Assembly: GCA_033720815.1 (NCBI GenBank) | Contig: JAWWBT010000010.1 | Location: forward strand, 1 to 30,973 | Origin: JAWWBS01 sp033720815 | GTDB lineage: Bacteria > Pseudomonadota > Gammaproteobacteria > Natronospirales > JAJUFS01 | Length of the DNA stretch: 30,973 bases | Direction of reading: 5' to 3' | Part shown: piece by piece, positions 18,090 to 25,473 of the stretch | How the letters are laid out: every line of letters starts with the position of its first letter | How positions within the stretch are numbered: the first letter of the stretch is position 1 | Made by a program: the position numbers and the translations under genes | Notes under the pieces: generated by a model | Database searches by the model: none | Seen by the model: only the letters and a program-made list of their open reading frames with translations | Told to the model about the DNA's origin: nothing

Positions 18090-19997
18090 TCAGACTTCGC
18101 GCAGGGAGGGCCGCATTCGAACCGATTGATGGCGTTCGCGAAGATCCAGCGCCGAGAGAAAGTCCGCAAAGGGCTGTGGACGAGCCAGCAGGAATCCCTG
18201 CATGAAGTCACACCCCAGTTCATGCAGCAATTCCGCCTGCCGTTGCGTTTCCACGCCCTCTGCCAGCACCTGGAGGTTGAGGCTATGGGCCAGGCGGATG
18301 ATCGTCTCGGTGATGATGCGGCTATTGCTGTCTCGAGCCATGCGACTGATGAATACGCGGTCGATCTTGACCTTGTCAATCGGCAGCTGCTGCAGGTAGG
18401 CAAGGCTTGAATAGCCGCTACCGAAATCGTCAAGGCTGATCCATACGCCCATTTCATGCAGGCGATTCAGGACATCTCGCGCACGATCAAGGTCATGCAG
18501 GAGCACGTTCTCGGTGACTTCAACCTCCATGCATTCGGCAGGTATATGGTGACGATCCAGCGCTGCAGCGATCGTGCCCGCGACATCTCCATGTGCCATC
18601 TGAACAGGAGAAAGATTGACCGCCACCCGGGCCTGGTCGCTGACCTGCAACCACTGCTGCAGATCACGGCAGACCTGGTGGATAACCCATTCCCCGATCT
18701 CCATGACCAGGCCCGAGCTTTCCGCGGCAGCGATGAAGTCACCGGGTGCCAGGCGACCGCGCTCGGGATGTTGCCAGCGCAGGAGCGCTTCGGCAGCAAT
18801 GATCCTGCGCTCGGGCAGGGTTGCCTCCGGCTGGTAATCAATGCAGAACTGTTCGTTTTCGAGCGCTTCTTCTAGATGCTGTTCCAGGCGACGACGGTAT
18901 CGCGGCTCCTGGTCCTGCTCCGGGTCATAGAAGGCAAAAGCGCCTTCCTGTTGGCGCTGCTGCCGCGCCTTCAACAACGCGAAGTCGGTCCGCATGAGCA
19001 ATTCATGCGGGCTGACTCCGTCTCCCGGGTAGGCAGTAACCCCGATGCATGCAGTGATACGGTGATCACGCAGCGCCCCGTGCCGTGCGTCGCGAAGGGC
19101 ACCGAGAATCTTCCGGCAAATCGTTGCCACATGATCCTTCTGCTCGATCCGCTTGAGGATAATGCCGAACTCGTCCCCGCCAAGGCGCGCGGCAACATCG
19201 AAGCCCTTCACCGAATGTTGCAGGACCTCCGCGACCTGTTTCAGTACGGCGTCACCCACCGCATAACCGAAACTGTCATTGATCGACTTGAAGTCATTGA
19301 GGTTCAGCACCAGCAGCGCAATGCGCTGGTCATCGCCATCGGCTTCTGCGATCGCCTGTTCCAGTTCCTCGGTAAAACGCAGTCGATTCGGGATGTCAGT
19401 GAGAACATCATGCTTGCTGAGACGTTCAATAACGGCCTCGCCGCGCATGCGGTCATCGATGTCGGTCAGGGACGCCGCAAAATGGGTGGGACGTTCGCCA
19501 TCTTCAGACCATTCGGAATCACCAACCAGGCGATACCACCGGTAACGGCCATCGGCGAGCCGCAGGCGAAATTCGATGTCTATCGGCTTGCGTGTGGCGA
19601 GATGCCGCTTGACAGCTTTCTCCAGGCGCCGTTTTTCAGCGGGATGCACCAGGTGGTGTGTCCGGAGCATCCTTGCCAGCACATCCGGCTCGTAATCGAG
19701 GCTTTCGAGTAGCTGGCGCGAGAAATGATATTCGTTGTTCTCGACATCCCACTCCCAAAGCGCAGCACCGGAAGCGTGCATCACCATCTCCAGGCGGTGC
19801 CGGGCATTTTCGAGCTCTTGCGTGCGCATCGCCACGCGACGGTCCAGTTCGGCATTACTGCTCAGCAACTCTTCATTGATGCGGAAGATCTCCAGTGACT
19901 TGTCATCAAGGAGCCTTTCGGCTTCATGTCGGGCGCGCCGTTCGCGCTGCACCTTGCGAAGCAGGCGTTCATATGGAGTTGGAGGCGGGAATTTCAT
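18090..19997 (-). CDS. PAS-GGDEF-EAL cyclic-di-GMP enzyme associated with H-NOX (HaCE-like)
   Basis: This 635-residue cytoplasmic protein has a coiled-coil-like N-terminus (about 10-70), a PAS domain (about 70-185), a GGDEF domain (about 190-360) and an EAL domain (about 370-620). GGDEF is intact at 273-277, but the first metal-binding Asp of the DxDxFK motif is Asn232 (NLNDFK), and the inhibitory RxxD site reads KGFD. The EAL domain keeps its key motifs: EALLRW at 403-408, NLSPVQM at 461, EVTENVL, DDFGSGYSS at 523-531, Lys544 and GCDFMQGF. It is therefore probably mainly a phosphodiesterase that degrades c-di-GMP. Its ATG overlaps the H-NOX stop (ATGA), so the two are translationally coupled and probably form a sensor-effector pair. 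Confidence 0.93.
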   Translation of the reverse strand: MKFPPPTPYERLLRKVQRERRARHEAERLLDDKSLEIFRINEELLSSNAELDRRVAMRTQELENARHRLEMVMHASGAALWEWDVENNEYHFSRQLLESLDYEPDVLARMLRTHHLVHPAEKRRLEKAVKRHLATRKPIDIEFRLRLADGRYRWYRLVGDSEWSEDGERPTHFAASLTDIDDRMRGEAVIERLSKHDVLTDIPNRLRFTEELEQAIAEADGDDQRIALLVLNLNDFKSINDSFGYAVGDAVLKQVAEVLQHSVKGFDVAARLGGDEFGIILKRIEQKDHVATICRKILGALRDARHGALRDHRITACIGVTAYPGDGVSPHELLMRTDFALLKARQQRQQEGAFAFYDPEQDQEPRYRRRLEQHLEEALENEQFCIDYQPEATLPERRIIAAEALLRWQHPERGRLAPGDFIAAAESSGLVMEIGEWVIHQVCRDLQQWLQVSDQARVAVNLSPVQMAHGDVAGTIAAALDRHHIPAECMEVEVTENVLLHDLDRARDVLNRLHEMGVWISLDDFGSGYSSLAYLQQLPIDKVKIDRVFISRMARDSNSRIITETIIRLAHSLNLQVLAEGVETQRQAELLHELGCDFMQGFLLARPQPFADFLSALDLRERHQSVRMRPSLREV

Positions 19998-20551
19998 GCG
20001 GACCTTGCTCGCGCACCAGTGCCGTGCAGGTACAGCTCTGCAGAAAAGCCGCGCTCATCGGTCGCAAGGATTTCAACACGCTCGTTGCCACCGAACATCG
20101 CGATACAACCACGGAGCATCCCGATGGCAAGGTCAGCAAGGGGTCGACTGGATCGATACACGATGTGGCCGACCTTGCCTCTCCGGCTGACCAGCAGGTC
20201 TGGCGGCCGTGTACCCGGATAACGCTGCCTTACGGCCAGGTGGATGTGCTCATGGACCTTGCTGACAAAATCGAGGGTATTGTGGACTTCCTCGAAAGCA
20301 CCCGGATGACGCTGGCGCAAGGCAGGAATCAGCGCTTCACCCACGTCCTGCATGAGGATTTCCCGGGAAATCGCAACCCGGTCGGCGACGCCGAAGACAA
20401 TTGAAAGCAGCTCTTGCGTCGGATAGCTGGAAACGGCGGTATAGGCGCCTTCCGTCACCAGGTCCAGGCTGCCGATGACCTCATCGAGAACGTCGAGACC
20501 GAAGCGCTCTTCGAGGTAATCAATCGTGAAGGCGAGGAAAAGACCGTGCAT
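19994..20551 (-). CDS. H-NOX (heme nitric oxide/oxygen-binding) sensor protein
   Basis: This 185-residue stand-alone heme-binding sensor begins MHGLFLAFTIDYLEERFGLD, a typical H-NOX start. YPTQELL is at about 43-49. The predicted heme-ligating histidine is His104, in HIHLAVRQRYPG, 12 residues before the conserved PP. The heme-propionate motif YxSxR is present as Tyr132-Ser134-Arg136. By alignment with the Thermoanaerobacter H-NOX, its distal-pocket tyrosine 140 corresponds to Leu141 here, so this protein should bind NO (and CO) but not O2. It overlaps the c-di-GMP enzyme by 4 nt. In Legionella and Shewanella the NO-bound H-NOX is known to control such a partner. A methyltransferase gene lies 156 bp upstream on the same strand. 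Confidence 0.9.
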   Translation of the reverse strand: MHGLFLAFTIDYLEERFGLDVLDEVIGSLDLVTEGAYTAVSSYPTQELLSIVFGVADRVAISREILMQDVGEALIPALRQRHPGAFEEVHNTLDFVSKVHEHIHLAVRQRYPGTRPPDLLVSRRGKVGHIVYRSSRPLADLAIGMLRGCIAMFGGNERVEILATDERGFSAELYLHGTGARARSA

Positions 20552-20611
20552 GCGCGCACCACCGGAAGCACAACATTTGTGAATGCTGGCACGCGGCGAG
20601 TCGCACTCACC

Positions 20612-20631
20612 TACGGAAAATCCGTATTTTT
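20612..20631. repeat. Short inverted repeat upstream of the H-NOX gene
   Basis: TACGGA-AAA-TCCGTA is followed by TTTTT on the plus strand, about 60-80 bp upstream of the H-NOX ATG. With such a short stem it is more likely an operator for the H-NOX operon than a working terminator, since no plus-strand gene ends here. Confidence 0.4.
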
Positions 20632-20707
20632 CGGTACGCCAGACCCGAAGTTGGATGCCCCGCAGGGAATCGCCAGTTCCCTTGACGGAACGCGCGACAC
20701 GGGGCGC

Positions 20708-21352
20708 TTACTGCTGCCTGAGGAGGGTAACCGCTCCTTCCCGTGAAACGATTTCCCAGCCATGACGCGCGGCCAGCCACCTCAGCGTCATTGTGGAGTA
20801 GAAAACCACATGGGTCGGGTCGCGGTGATACCACCAGCCGCTGAAATCCTCCACCTCATCATGAAGCTCGGTCATCAGCCCAAGCCAACCTCCCGGTTTC
20901 AGCAATCCAGCCATCCTGCTGAACTCGGCAGCCGGATCATGGAAATGTTCTGCCGCTTCGGTACAGGTGATGAAATCGTACTGCCGCTGCAGGACCGCCT
21001 CGTCCCGGGCGAACAGCGGGTCGTAATTGGCCATCCTGTAGCCCGCTTCCGCGGCCATTACTGCGAGAGTCGGCCCCGGGCCACAGCCATAGTCCAGGCC
21101 TGTCGCCCCCGCTTCCAGGTGATCGAAGAGCGGCCTCGCGAGCCTGGCGAGGAAACCCCGATATCCCGGGTCGTCAGGAGAATTCTCATGGGTGTCGTAG
21201 TGGGACCGCTCGGCTCGCGCATCGGGCCATTGCTCGCGCCATTGGCTCACGAGATCGCACTCGGGGCAGTGAAAGTAGCGCCCCCAGCGGCTCTCGGCGT
21301 GAAACGAGGCCGGGGATCCGCACAGCGGGCAGTCCTGGAAATCGGGCAACAT
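20708..21352 (-). CDS. SAM-dependent methyltransferase with N-terminal zinc ribbon
   Basis: This 214-residue protein starts with a CPLCG ... CPEC zinc-ribbon pair (from residue 8 and at about 32), followed by a class I methyltransferase domain. The SAM-binding strand is LDYGCGPGPTLAVMA, with the acidic loop NYDP after the second strand. FITCTEAAEHFHDPAAEFSRM and LLKPGGWLGLMTEL are typical later motifs. WYHRDPTHVVFYS is the usual C-terminal block of small-molecule methyltransferases. ATG 21352 was chosen because the zinc ribbon begins immediately after it. The ribosome site is weak, and the frame is open another 40 codons upstream without obvious coding character. The substrate is unknown. It diverges from dsbA. 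Confidence 0.83.
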   Translation of the reverse strand: MLPDFQDCPLCGSPASFHAESRWGRYFHCPECDLVSQWREQWPDARAERSHYDTHENSPDDPGYRGFLARLARPLFDHLEAGATGLDYGCGPGPTLAVMAAEAGYRMANYDPLFARDEAVLQRQYDFITCTEAAEHFHDPAAEFSRMAGLLKPGGWLGLMTELHDEVEDFSGWWYHRDPTHVVFYSTMTLRWLAARHGWEIVSREGAVTLLRQQ

Positions 21353-21379
21353 GGCGGTTACAAATTGAGGAAAACCCGT

Positions 21380-21418
21380 GCAGGATATCCTGCCACCCTT
21401 TGCGGATGAAACTTCATC
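21380..21418. promoter_or_regulatory. Two palindromes between the methyltransferase and dsbA
   Basis: A perfect 14-bp palindrome, GCAGGATATCCTGC (21380-21393), is followed by a second, GATGAA-AC-TTCATC (21405-21418). Their centres are 25 bp apart. They lie in the 122-bp divergent gap and look like transcription-factor sites for one or both genes. The factor is unknown. Confidence 0.45.
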
Positions 21419-21474
21419 GGCGAGAATGGGTCGAACGCCACTCCGGCAACGAATACAGACATTACGGAGCAACC

Positions 21475-22074
21475 ATGTTCAAGCAGATCCTTGCCGGCCT
21501 TTTCCTGGCCACCGTCAGCCTTTCCGCACATGCCGCGGAATTCGAGGAAGGGACCCATTATTCGGTCCTGAATCGTGAAGCCTCCAGTTCACCCGAGGTG
21601 ATCGAGTTCTTCTCCTATGCCTGCCCTGGGTGCAACAGCTTCCAGACGTACATGACGCGCCTCGAGGAGGCGAGCGACACCATCGAGGTCAAGTACATGC
21701 CGGTGGGATTCGGTCGCCCGGATTTCGAGGCAACGCAGGAAATGTTCTTCGTGATGCAGGCCTACGGCAAGGTCGACGAACTGCATGACGATGTGTTCCG
21801 TCATATTCACGGCAAGAACCAGTCGATCCGGACCAAGTCCGGCGCCAGGGACTTCCTCGCCGAAAACGGCATCAGTGAAGAGGACTACGAGAAAGCTGCG
21901 AAGTCCTTCGCCACCCAGGTACGCATCAAGCGTGTTGACCAGCTGACCCGCGACATGCGCATCAGCAGCACGCCCACGGTAGTGGTCAACAACCGCTACG
22001 TGGTCAACCTGCGCGGTGTAACGTCGCCCGACCAGTTCGCACGCCTGGTGAAGTTCCTCGCCACGAACCCGTAA
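21475..22074 (+). CDS. dsbA: Periplasmic thiol:disulfide oxidoreductase DsbA
   Basis: This is a 199-residue exported thioredoxin-fold oxidase that introduces disulfide bonds into periplasmic proteins. A signal peptide (MFKQILAGLFLATVSLSAHA) is followed by FFSYACPGCNSF with the active-site CPGC at 50-53 (E. coli has CPHC). The cis-proline loop is STPTVVVNN. The helical insert and length fit DsbA. ATG 21475 has a good GGAG ribosome site; the upstream in-frame part is not coding. DsbB is not in this window. The gene ends in a strong terminator. Confidence 0.95.
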   Translation: MFKQILAGLFLATVSLSAHAAEFEEGTHYSVLNREASSSPEVIEFFSYACPGCNSFQTYMTRLEEASDTIEVKYMPVGFGRPDFEATQEMFFVMQAYGKVDELHDDVFRHIHGKNQSIRTKSGARDFLAENGISEEDYEKAAKSFATQVRIKRVDQLTRDMRISSTPTVVVNNRYVVNLRGVTSPDQFARLVKFLATNP

Positions 22075-22095
22075 CCCGGCTTACCCGCCTGTTCG

Positions 22096-22124
22096 GAAGG
22101 GGCGCCCTGGCGCCCCTTCTTTTT
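22096..22124 (+). terminator. Rho-independent terminator of dsbA
   Basis: An 11-bp arm GAAGGGGCGCC and its complement GGCGCCCCTTC enclose a CT centre, so about ten pairs can form, and TTTTT follows. It ends only 12 nt before the ATG of the LysE-family gene. Confidence 0.9.
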
Positions 22125-22136
22125 CGGATACCCAGC

Positions 22137-22733
22137 ATGCCCAGCTTCCTGCCCGCCTTCGTGATGTTCGCGCTCGTCGCCGGTTTCACACCGGGTCCGA
22201 ACAACCTGATGGTTGCCTCCTCCGGCGTGAACTTCGGCTATCGGCGCACGCTGCCACACCTGGCCGGCATCATCATTGGCTTCCCGGTGCTGATGCTGGG
22301 GGTCGGCTTCGGCCTGGGAGAAGTCTTCCAGCGCTATCCACTGCTGCACGAAGTACTGAAGGTCGCAGGCAGTGCCTACCTCGTATTCCTGGCCTGGAAA
22401 ATCGCGTTTGCCGGAGCCGTGCAGGACAGCACGACCCGCGCAACACCACTCACGTTCTGGCAAGCCGCTGCCTTCCAGCTGGTGAACCCCAAGGCGTGGA
22501 TGATGATCATTTCAGCGATCACCACCTACACGACGCCAGGTGCGAACTACTGGTGGCAATTGCTCGTGATGGTTGGCGTGGCCCTGCTCGTGACGCTCGC
22601 CTCGTCGAATACCTGGTGCCTCTTTGGCGTCGGCTTGAGGGACTTGCTCGCAACCCGGCCGCGGTTGCTGCGGGCGTTCAATGCGCTGATGGGAATCCTG
22701 CTGGTCGGCTCGTTGATTCCAGTGTGGCTGTGA
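22137..22733 (+). CDS. LysE/RhtB-family amino-acid exporter
   Basis: This 198-residue inner-membrane protein has about six hydrophobic segments. The family signature FTPGPNNLMVASSGVNFG lies at about 17-34, and AAAFQLVNPKAWMM is the conserved mid-protein motif. Family members export amino acids or homoserine lactones; the substrate here is unknown. ATG 22137 lies just behind the dsbA terminator with a weak GGATA ribosome site. It may depend on read-through or on a promoter hidden in dsbA. The gene converges with the GNAT gene across an 11-bp gap. Confidence 0.9.
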   Translation: MPSFLPAFVMFALVAGFTPGPNNLMVASSGVNFGYRRTLPHLAGIIIGFPVLMLGVGFGLGEVFQRYPLLHEVLKVAGSAYLVFLAWKIAFAGAVQDSTTRATPLTFWQAAAFQLVNPKAWMMIISAITTYTTPGANYWWQLLVMVGVALLVTLASSNTWCLFGVGLRDLLATRPRLLRAFNALMGILLVGSLIPVWL

Positions 22734-22744
22734 GCAGCCTGCAC

Positions 22745-23209
22745 CTACTTCCGGCAATCGAATTCGTAATACACCGTTGCTTCGTTCAGCACCCAACCCT
22801 GTCGCTCGTAGAGGGCGCGAGCCGGCGAATTGGTGTGATGGGTCTCCAGCAACAGGCCTTTCGCACCATCATCGCGGCCGAACGCCTGGGCAGCATCCAG
22901 CAACGCCGAGGCCACACCGGCACGACGCGCGTTTTCGGCCACGTACAAGTCATTCAATAACCACAGGCGTTGCATCCCGACAGAAGTGAACAACGGGTAC
23001 AGCTGCGTGAAACCGAGCAATTCTCCGGCCGGGTTTTCCGCAACGAAAATCACCGACTCGTCATTCATCAGGCGCGCATCCAGGAATCGCTCGGCCGCAA
23101 CGGGATCGGATTCCTGGTCATAGAAGACGCGGTAAGCATCAAACAACGCCACCAGCGGACGCGCGTCTGCAAGCGAGGCGCGACGCACGCGATAGTTATC
23201 GGTTTTCAT
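22745..23209 (-). CDS. GNAT-family N-acetyltransferase
   Basis: This 154-residue acetyl-CoA-dependent acetyltransferase starts with the usual strand (YRVRRASLADARPLVALF). The middle strand is LLGFTQLYPLF. LNDLYVAENARRAGVASALL is motif A, where the acetyl-CoA pyrophosphate-binding R-x-x-G-x-A appears as RRAGVA. The tail is LLLETHHTNSPARALYERQGW. The amine substrate cannot be predicted. Its start lies 14 nt inside the upstream MFS gene, so the two are translationally coupled, perhaps modification plus export of the same compound. Confidence 0.9.
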   Translation of the reverse strand: MKTDNYRVRRASLADARPLVALFDAYRVFYDQESDPVAAERFLDARLMNDESVIFVAENPAGELLGFTQLYPLFTSVGMQRLWLLNDLYVAENARRAGVASALLDAAQAFGRDDGAKGLLLETHHTNSPARALYERQGWVLNEATVYYEFDCRK

Positions 23210-24401
23210 CAGTCAATTCTTTCCTTCCAATGCGATTGACGGCGCTACCACACAACGGGCCGACCGCCAGCGCGTAAAGGCCCATGATCGCTGCCAGCGC
23301 CGGCATGCTCCAGCCCTTGTCCAGTGCAATACCCAGGATCACCGGCGAGGCGGCAGTACTGAACACCATCATCGCGGTAAACATCGCGCGGATCGCCCCG
23401 ATGTGGCGCGTACCGTACAACTCTGCCCAGATGGCACCCGAGAGCGAGCCGTTCGCGCCTGCAGAGAATCCCGCCATCGCCATGTAGGCAAACGCCATCC
23501 ACGCCGTGTCGACATGAAGCAACAGGATGGCTCCGACGCCCAATGGCCAGAGAAAGACATGCAGCAGGCGACGCGCACCGAAACGGTCGATCAGCACTCC
23601 TGTGAGCAACGAGCTTGCTGTCTGCGCCATGGCAAAGGCCACGAAAGCCGATGCGAGCAACGCCAACGACCAGCCTTGTGCCACCGCGAGTGTCGCCTGG
23701 TGAAAGAACAGGCCGGTAATAATGAACGGCGCCGCCAGCATGATCGGCAGGAGGAAGTAGAAGCGAGGGTCGCGAAGCACATCGCGACGCCGATAACCGG
23801 GTTCCTGCGCCACCCTGGCGGGATCCGCCAGTGGCGCCTGCCGCGGCAACCATGCCAGCAATGGCAGGATGAACAGCACCAGGAACGCAGCCGCCAGCAT
23901 CCAGCTGCCGCGCCAACCCAGCGCCGCAACCGTCACAACGACCAGGCTGGGAAATATCGCTTCCCCCAGTGGGAAGCCCAGCGTCGCAATGCTGATCGCG
24001 CGGCCACGTCCCCGCTCGAAGAAGCGCGCCATGCTCGAGACGGCAATATGCCCCATCAGCCCCTGGCCGCAGAGACGAATCATGAAGAAACCGGCCACCA
24101 GCCAGGCAGGTTCGGTGACATTGGCAATGAACAGGCAACCTGCCGCAAACGCCAGCACGGCGAGTGCAGTGAACTTCACCAGCGGGACATCGTCGAGCAG
24201 CTTGCCCACCTGGATGAGGGTCAGGCCGCTCAACAGCGTTGCCGTACTGTACAGCGCACCGATTTCACCGTGACCCAGGTCGAACTCCTGCATCCACTGC
24301 GGGTTGAACAGCGAGATGAAGAAGGTCTGCCCGAAGGCTGACGCGAAGCAGGCCAGCAGGCCGAAAGCAAGCAGGCGTACGTTGTGCGCGGTGAAGAACA
24401 T
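23196..24401 (-). CDS. Major facilitator superfamily (MFS) transporter
   Basis: This 401-residue inner-membrane transporter has about twelve hydrophobic segments. A loop after helix 2 (QVGKLLDDVPLVKF) and a central charged loop (LPRQAPLADPARVAQEPGYRRR, between helices 6 and 7) fit the MFS layout. The second half opens with SSLLTGVLIDRFGARRLL, the repeat of the family's motif A. ATG 24401 starts directly before helix 1 (VRLLAFGLLACFASAFG). The long N-terminal extension of the frame, on the opposite strand to the FKBP gene, is not coding. It overlaps the GNAT gene by 14 nt. Substrate unknown. Confidence 0.9.
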   Translation of the reverse strand: MFFTAHNVRLLAFGLLACFASAFGQTFFISLFNPQWMQEFDLGHGEIGALYSTATLLSGLTLIQVGKLLDDVPLVKFTALAVLAFAAGCLFIANVTEPAWLVAGFFMIRLCGQGLMGHIAVSSMARFFERGRGRAISIATLGFPLGEAIFPSLVVVTVAALGWRGSWMLAAAFLVLFILPLLAWLPRQAPLADPARVAQEPGYRRRDVLRDPRFYFLLPIMLAAPFIITGLFFHQATLAVAQGWSLALLASAFVAFAMAQTASSLLTGVLIDRFGARRLLHVFLWPLGVGAILLLHVDTAWMAFAYMAMAGFSAGANGSLSGAIWAELYGTRHIGAIRAMFTAMMVFSTAASPVILGIALDKGWSMPALAAIMGLYALAVGPLCGSAVNRIGRKELTDENR

Positions 24402-24442
24402 GGCGAATGAGTCCAGCGACGGGCTGCGATGAGCGAGCGCGG

Positions 24443-24451
24443 ATTCTAGCA
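24443..24451 (-). promoter_or_regulatory. Candidate extended -10 promoter of the MFS-GNAT operon
   Basis: TGCTAGAAT read on the minus strand lies about 42 bp before the MFS ATG. It is identical to the element before the GT2 gene at 11924. No -35 is evident. Confidence 0.45.
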
Positions 24452-24497
24452 CGCAGCATACCTGCGACTGGCCCGCGACGAGCCAATCGCTGTAGGC

Positions 24498-24510
24498 TGC
24501 AAGCTTTGCA
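24498..24510. repeat. Short inverted repeat in the FKBP leader
   Basis: TGCAA-GCT-TTGCA is a perfect 5-bp inverted repeat ending 17 bp before the FKBP ATG. It could be an operator or a small RNA hairpin. Function unknown. Confidence 0.35.
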
Positions 24511-24527
24511 CAGCACGAGGATAAGTG

Positions 24528-25409
24528 ATGTTTCAGAAACCGCATTTCTGGGGACTGGTCCTGGCGGGTGCAGTCACGCTGTTCGCGATCGGCTTCTTCT
24601 ATCCTGGCGATAACGTGACCGGCGAAGAAGCAGAAGAAGTCGCCGGGGAAGAATTTCGCCCTAAACCGACCAATGCCGTCGAACTCGTTCCTGGCGTTGA
24701 GTACATCGTGCTCGAGGAAGGTAGCGGCCAGCAGCTCGATACCGAGTACGTCACCTACTCGATGGACATGTACCTGGACGATGGCACGCTCGTGATGTCG
24801 TCTGAAGACCAGGGCAACTACACCCAGCCGGTCGAAATGCTTCGCTCGATGGTGCCCGGTGTCGCCGATGCCCTGACGGCGATGAAGGTTGGCGAAACCC
24901 GCCGTTACTGGATCGAACCGAAGAACCTTGCCCCCGGCTACCCGGAGATGGCCAACAAGCTTCATGTCATCGATTTCACCCTGGTCGGTGGCCAGGGCGC
25001 CCTGCCCGCGCCGGAGAATGTCGCGGCACCACCGGCCGATGCTCCGCGCACTGAAAACGGCATTGCTTACGTCGTGCTGGAGGAAGGACCGGCAGGTGAA
25101 ACCGAGCAGCCGAAGGTTTCCGATACCGTAACCGTTCACTACACGGGCTGGCAGACGGATGGCCGCATGTTCGACAGCTCGGTGCTCCGCGGCCAGCCCG
25201 CCGAATTCCCGCTGGCCCGACTGATCCCGGGGTGGCAGGAAGCGATCCCGCTGATGTCCCGTGGCGACAAGTACCGCTTCTGGATCCCGGAAGCGCTCGC
25301 GTACGGCAATTCGAGCCGGCCCGGCGCGCCTAAGGGCATGCTCGTTTTCGACATCGAGCTGGTCGACTTCACGTCACCCGATACGGCTAGGGAAACCACC
25401 GAAGAATAG
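24528..25409 (+). CDS. Membrane-anchored peptidyl-prolyl isomerase with two FKBP domains
   Basis: This 293-residue protein has an N-terminal hydrophobic segment (HFWGLVLAGAVTLFAIGFF, about 6-24), either a signal anchor or an uncleaved signal, facing the periplasm. An acidic linker follows, then two FKBP-type modules. The first (about 50-160) has the fold landmarks VEYIVLEEGSG and MVPGVADALTAMKVGE but lacks the usual active-site aromatic and Asp residues, so it is probably structural. The second (about 180-280) is canonical: VHYTGWQTDGRMFDSS, LIPGWQEAIPLM and ALAYGNSS. ATG 24528 has GAGG 7 nt upstream; GTG 24525 is also possible. It probably assists folding of envelope proteins. It diverges from the MFS gene. 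Confidence 0.92.
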   Translation: MFQKPHFWGLVLAGAVTLFAIGFFYPGDNVTGEEAEEVAGEEFRPKPTNAVELVPGVEYIVLEEGSGQQLDTEYVTYSMDMYLDDGTLVMSSEDQGNYTQPVEMLRSMVPGVADALTAMKVGETRRYWIEPKNLAPGYPEMANKLHVIDFTLVGGQGALPAPENVAAPPADAPRTENGIAYVVLEEGPAGETEQPKVSDTVTVHYTGWQTDGRMFDSSVLRGQPAEFPLARLIPGWQEAIPLMSRGDKYRFWIPEALAYGNSSRPGAPKGMLVFDIELVDFTSPDTARETTEE

Positions 25410-25437
25410 AAAGGCCATAACAACCACGCGAAATGAA

Positions 25438-25467
25438 AAAGCCGCCCCGGTCCATCGGGGCGGCTTT
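25438..25467. terminator. Bidirectional terminator between the FKBP and MHYT genes
   Basis: A 12-bp stem, AAAGCCGCCCCG / CGGGGCGGCTTT, has a 6-nt loop. T-rich bases follow on the plus strand (TTTCTCTT) and on the minus strand (TTTTTCATTT). It should stop both the FKBP transcript and the convergent MHYT transcript. Confidence 0.92.
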
Positions 25468-25473
25468 CTCTTG

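Noticed and set aside
18044..18457. N-terminal extension of glnE
   Set aside because: It overlaps the end of the GGDEF-EAL gene and has Ser/Arg/Cys-rich shadow composition. GlnE homology begins at ATG 18043.
20612..20631. Terminator-like hairpin upstream of H-NOX
   Set aside because: Only a 6-bp stem and no plus-strand gene to terminate; kept as an inverted repeat, not as a terminator.
24402..25139. N-terminal extension of the MFS reading frame on the minus strand
   Set aside because: It would overlap the FKBP gene on the other strand and adds nothing resembling a transporter; helix 1 begins right after ATG 24401.
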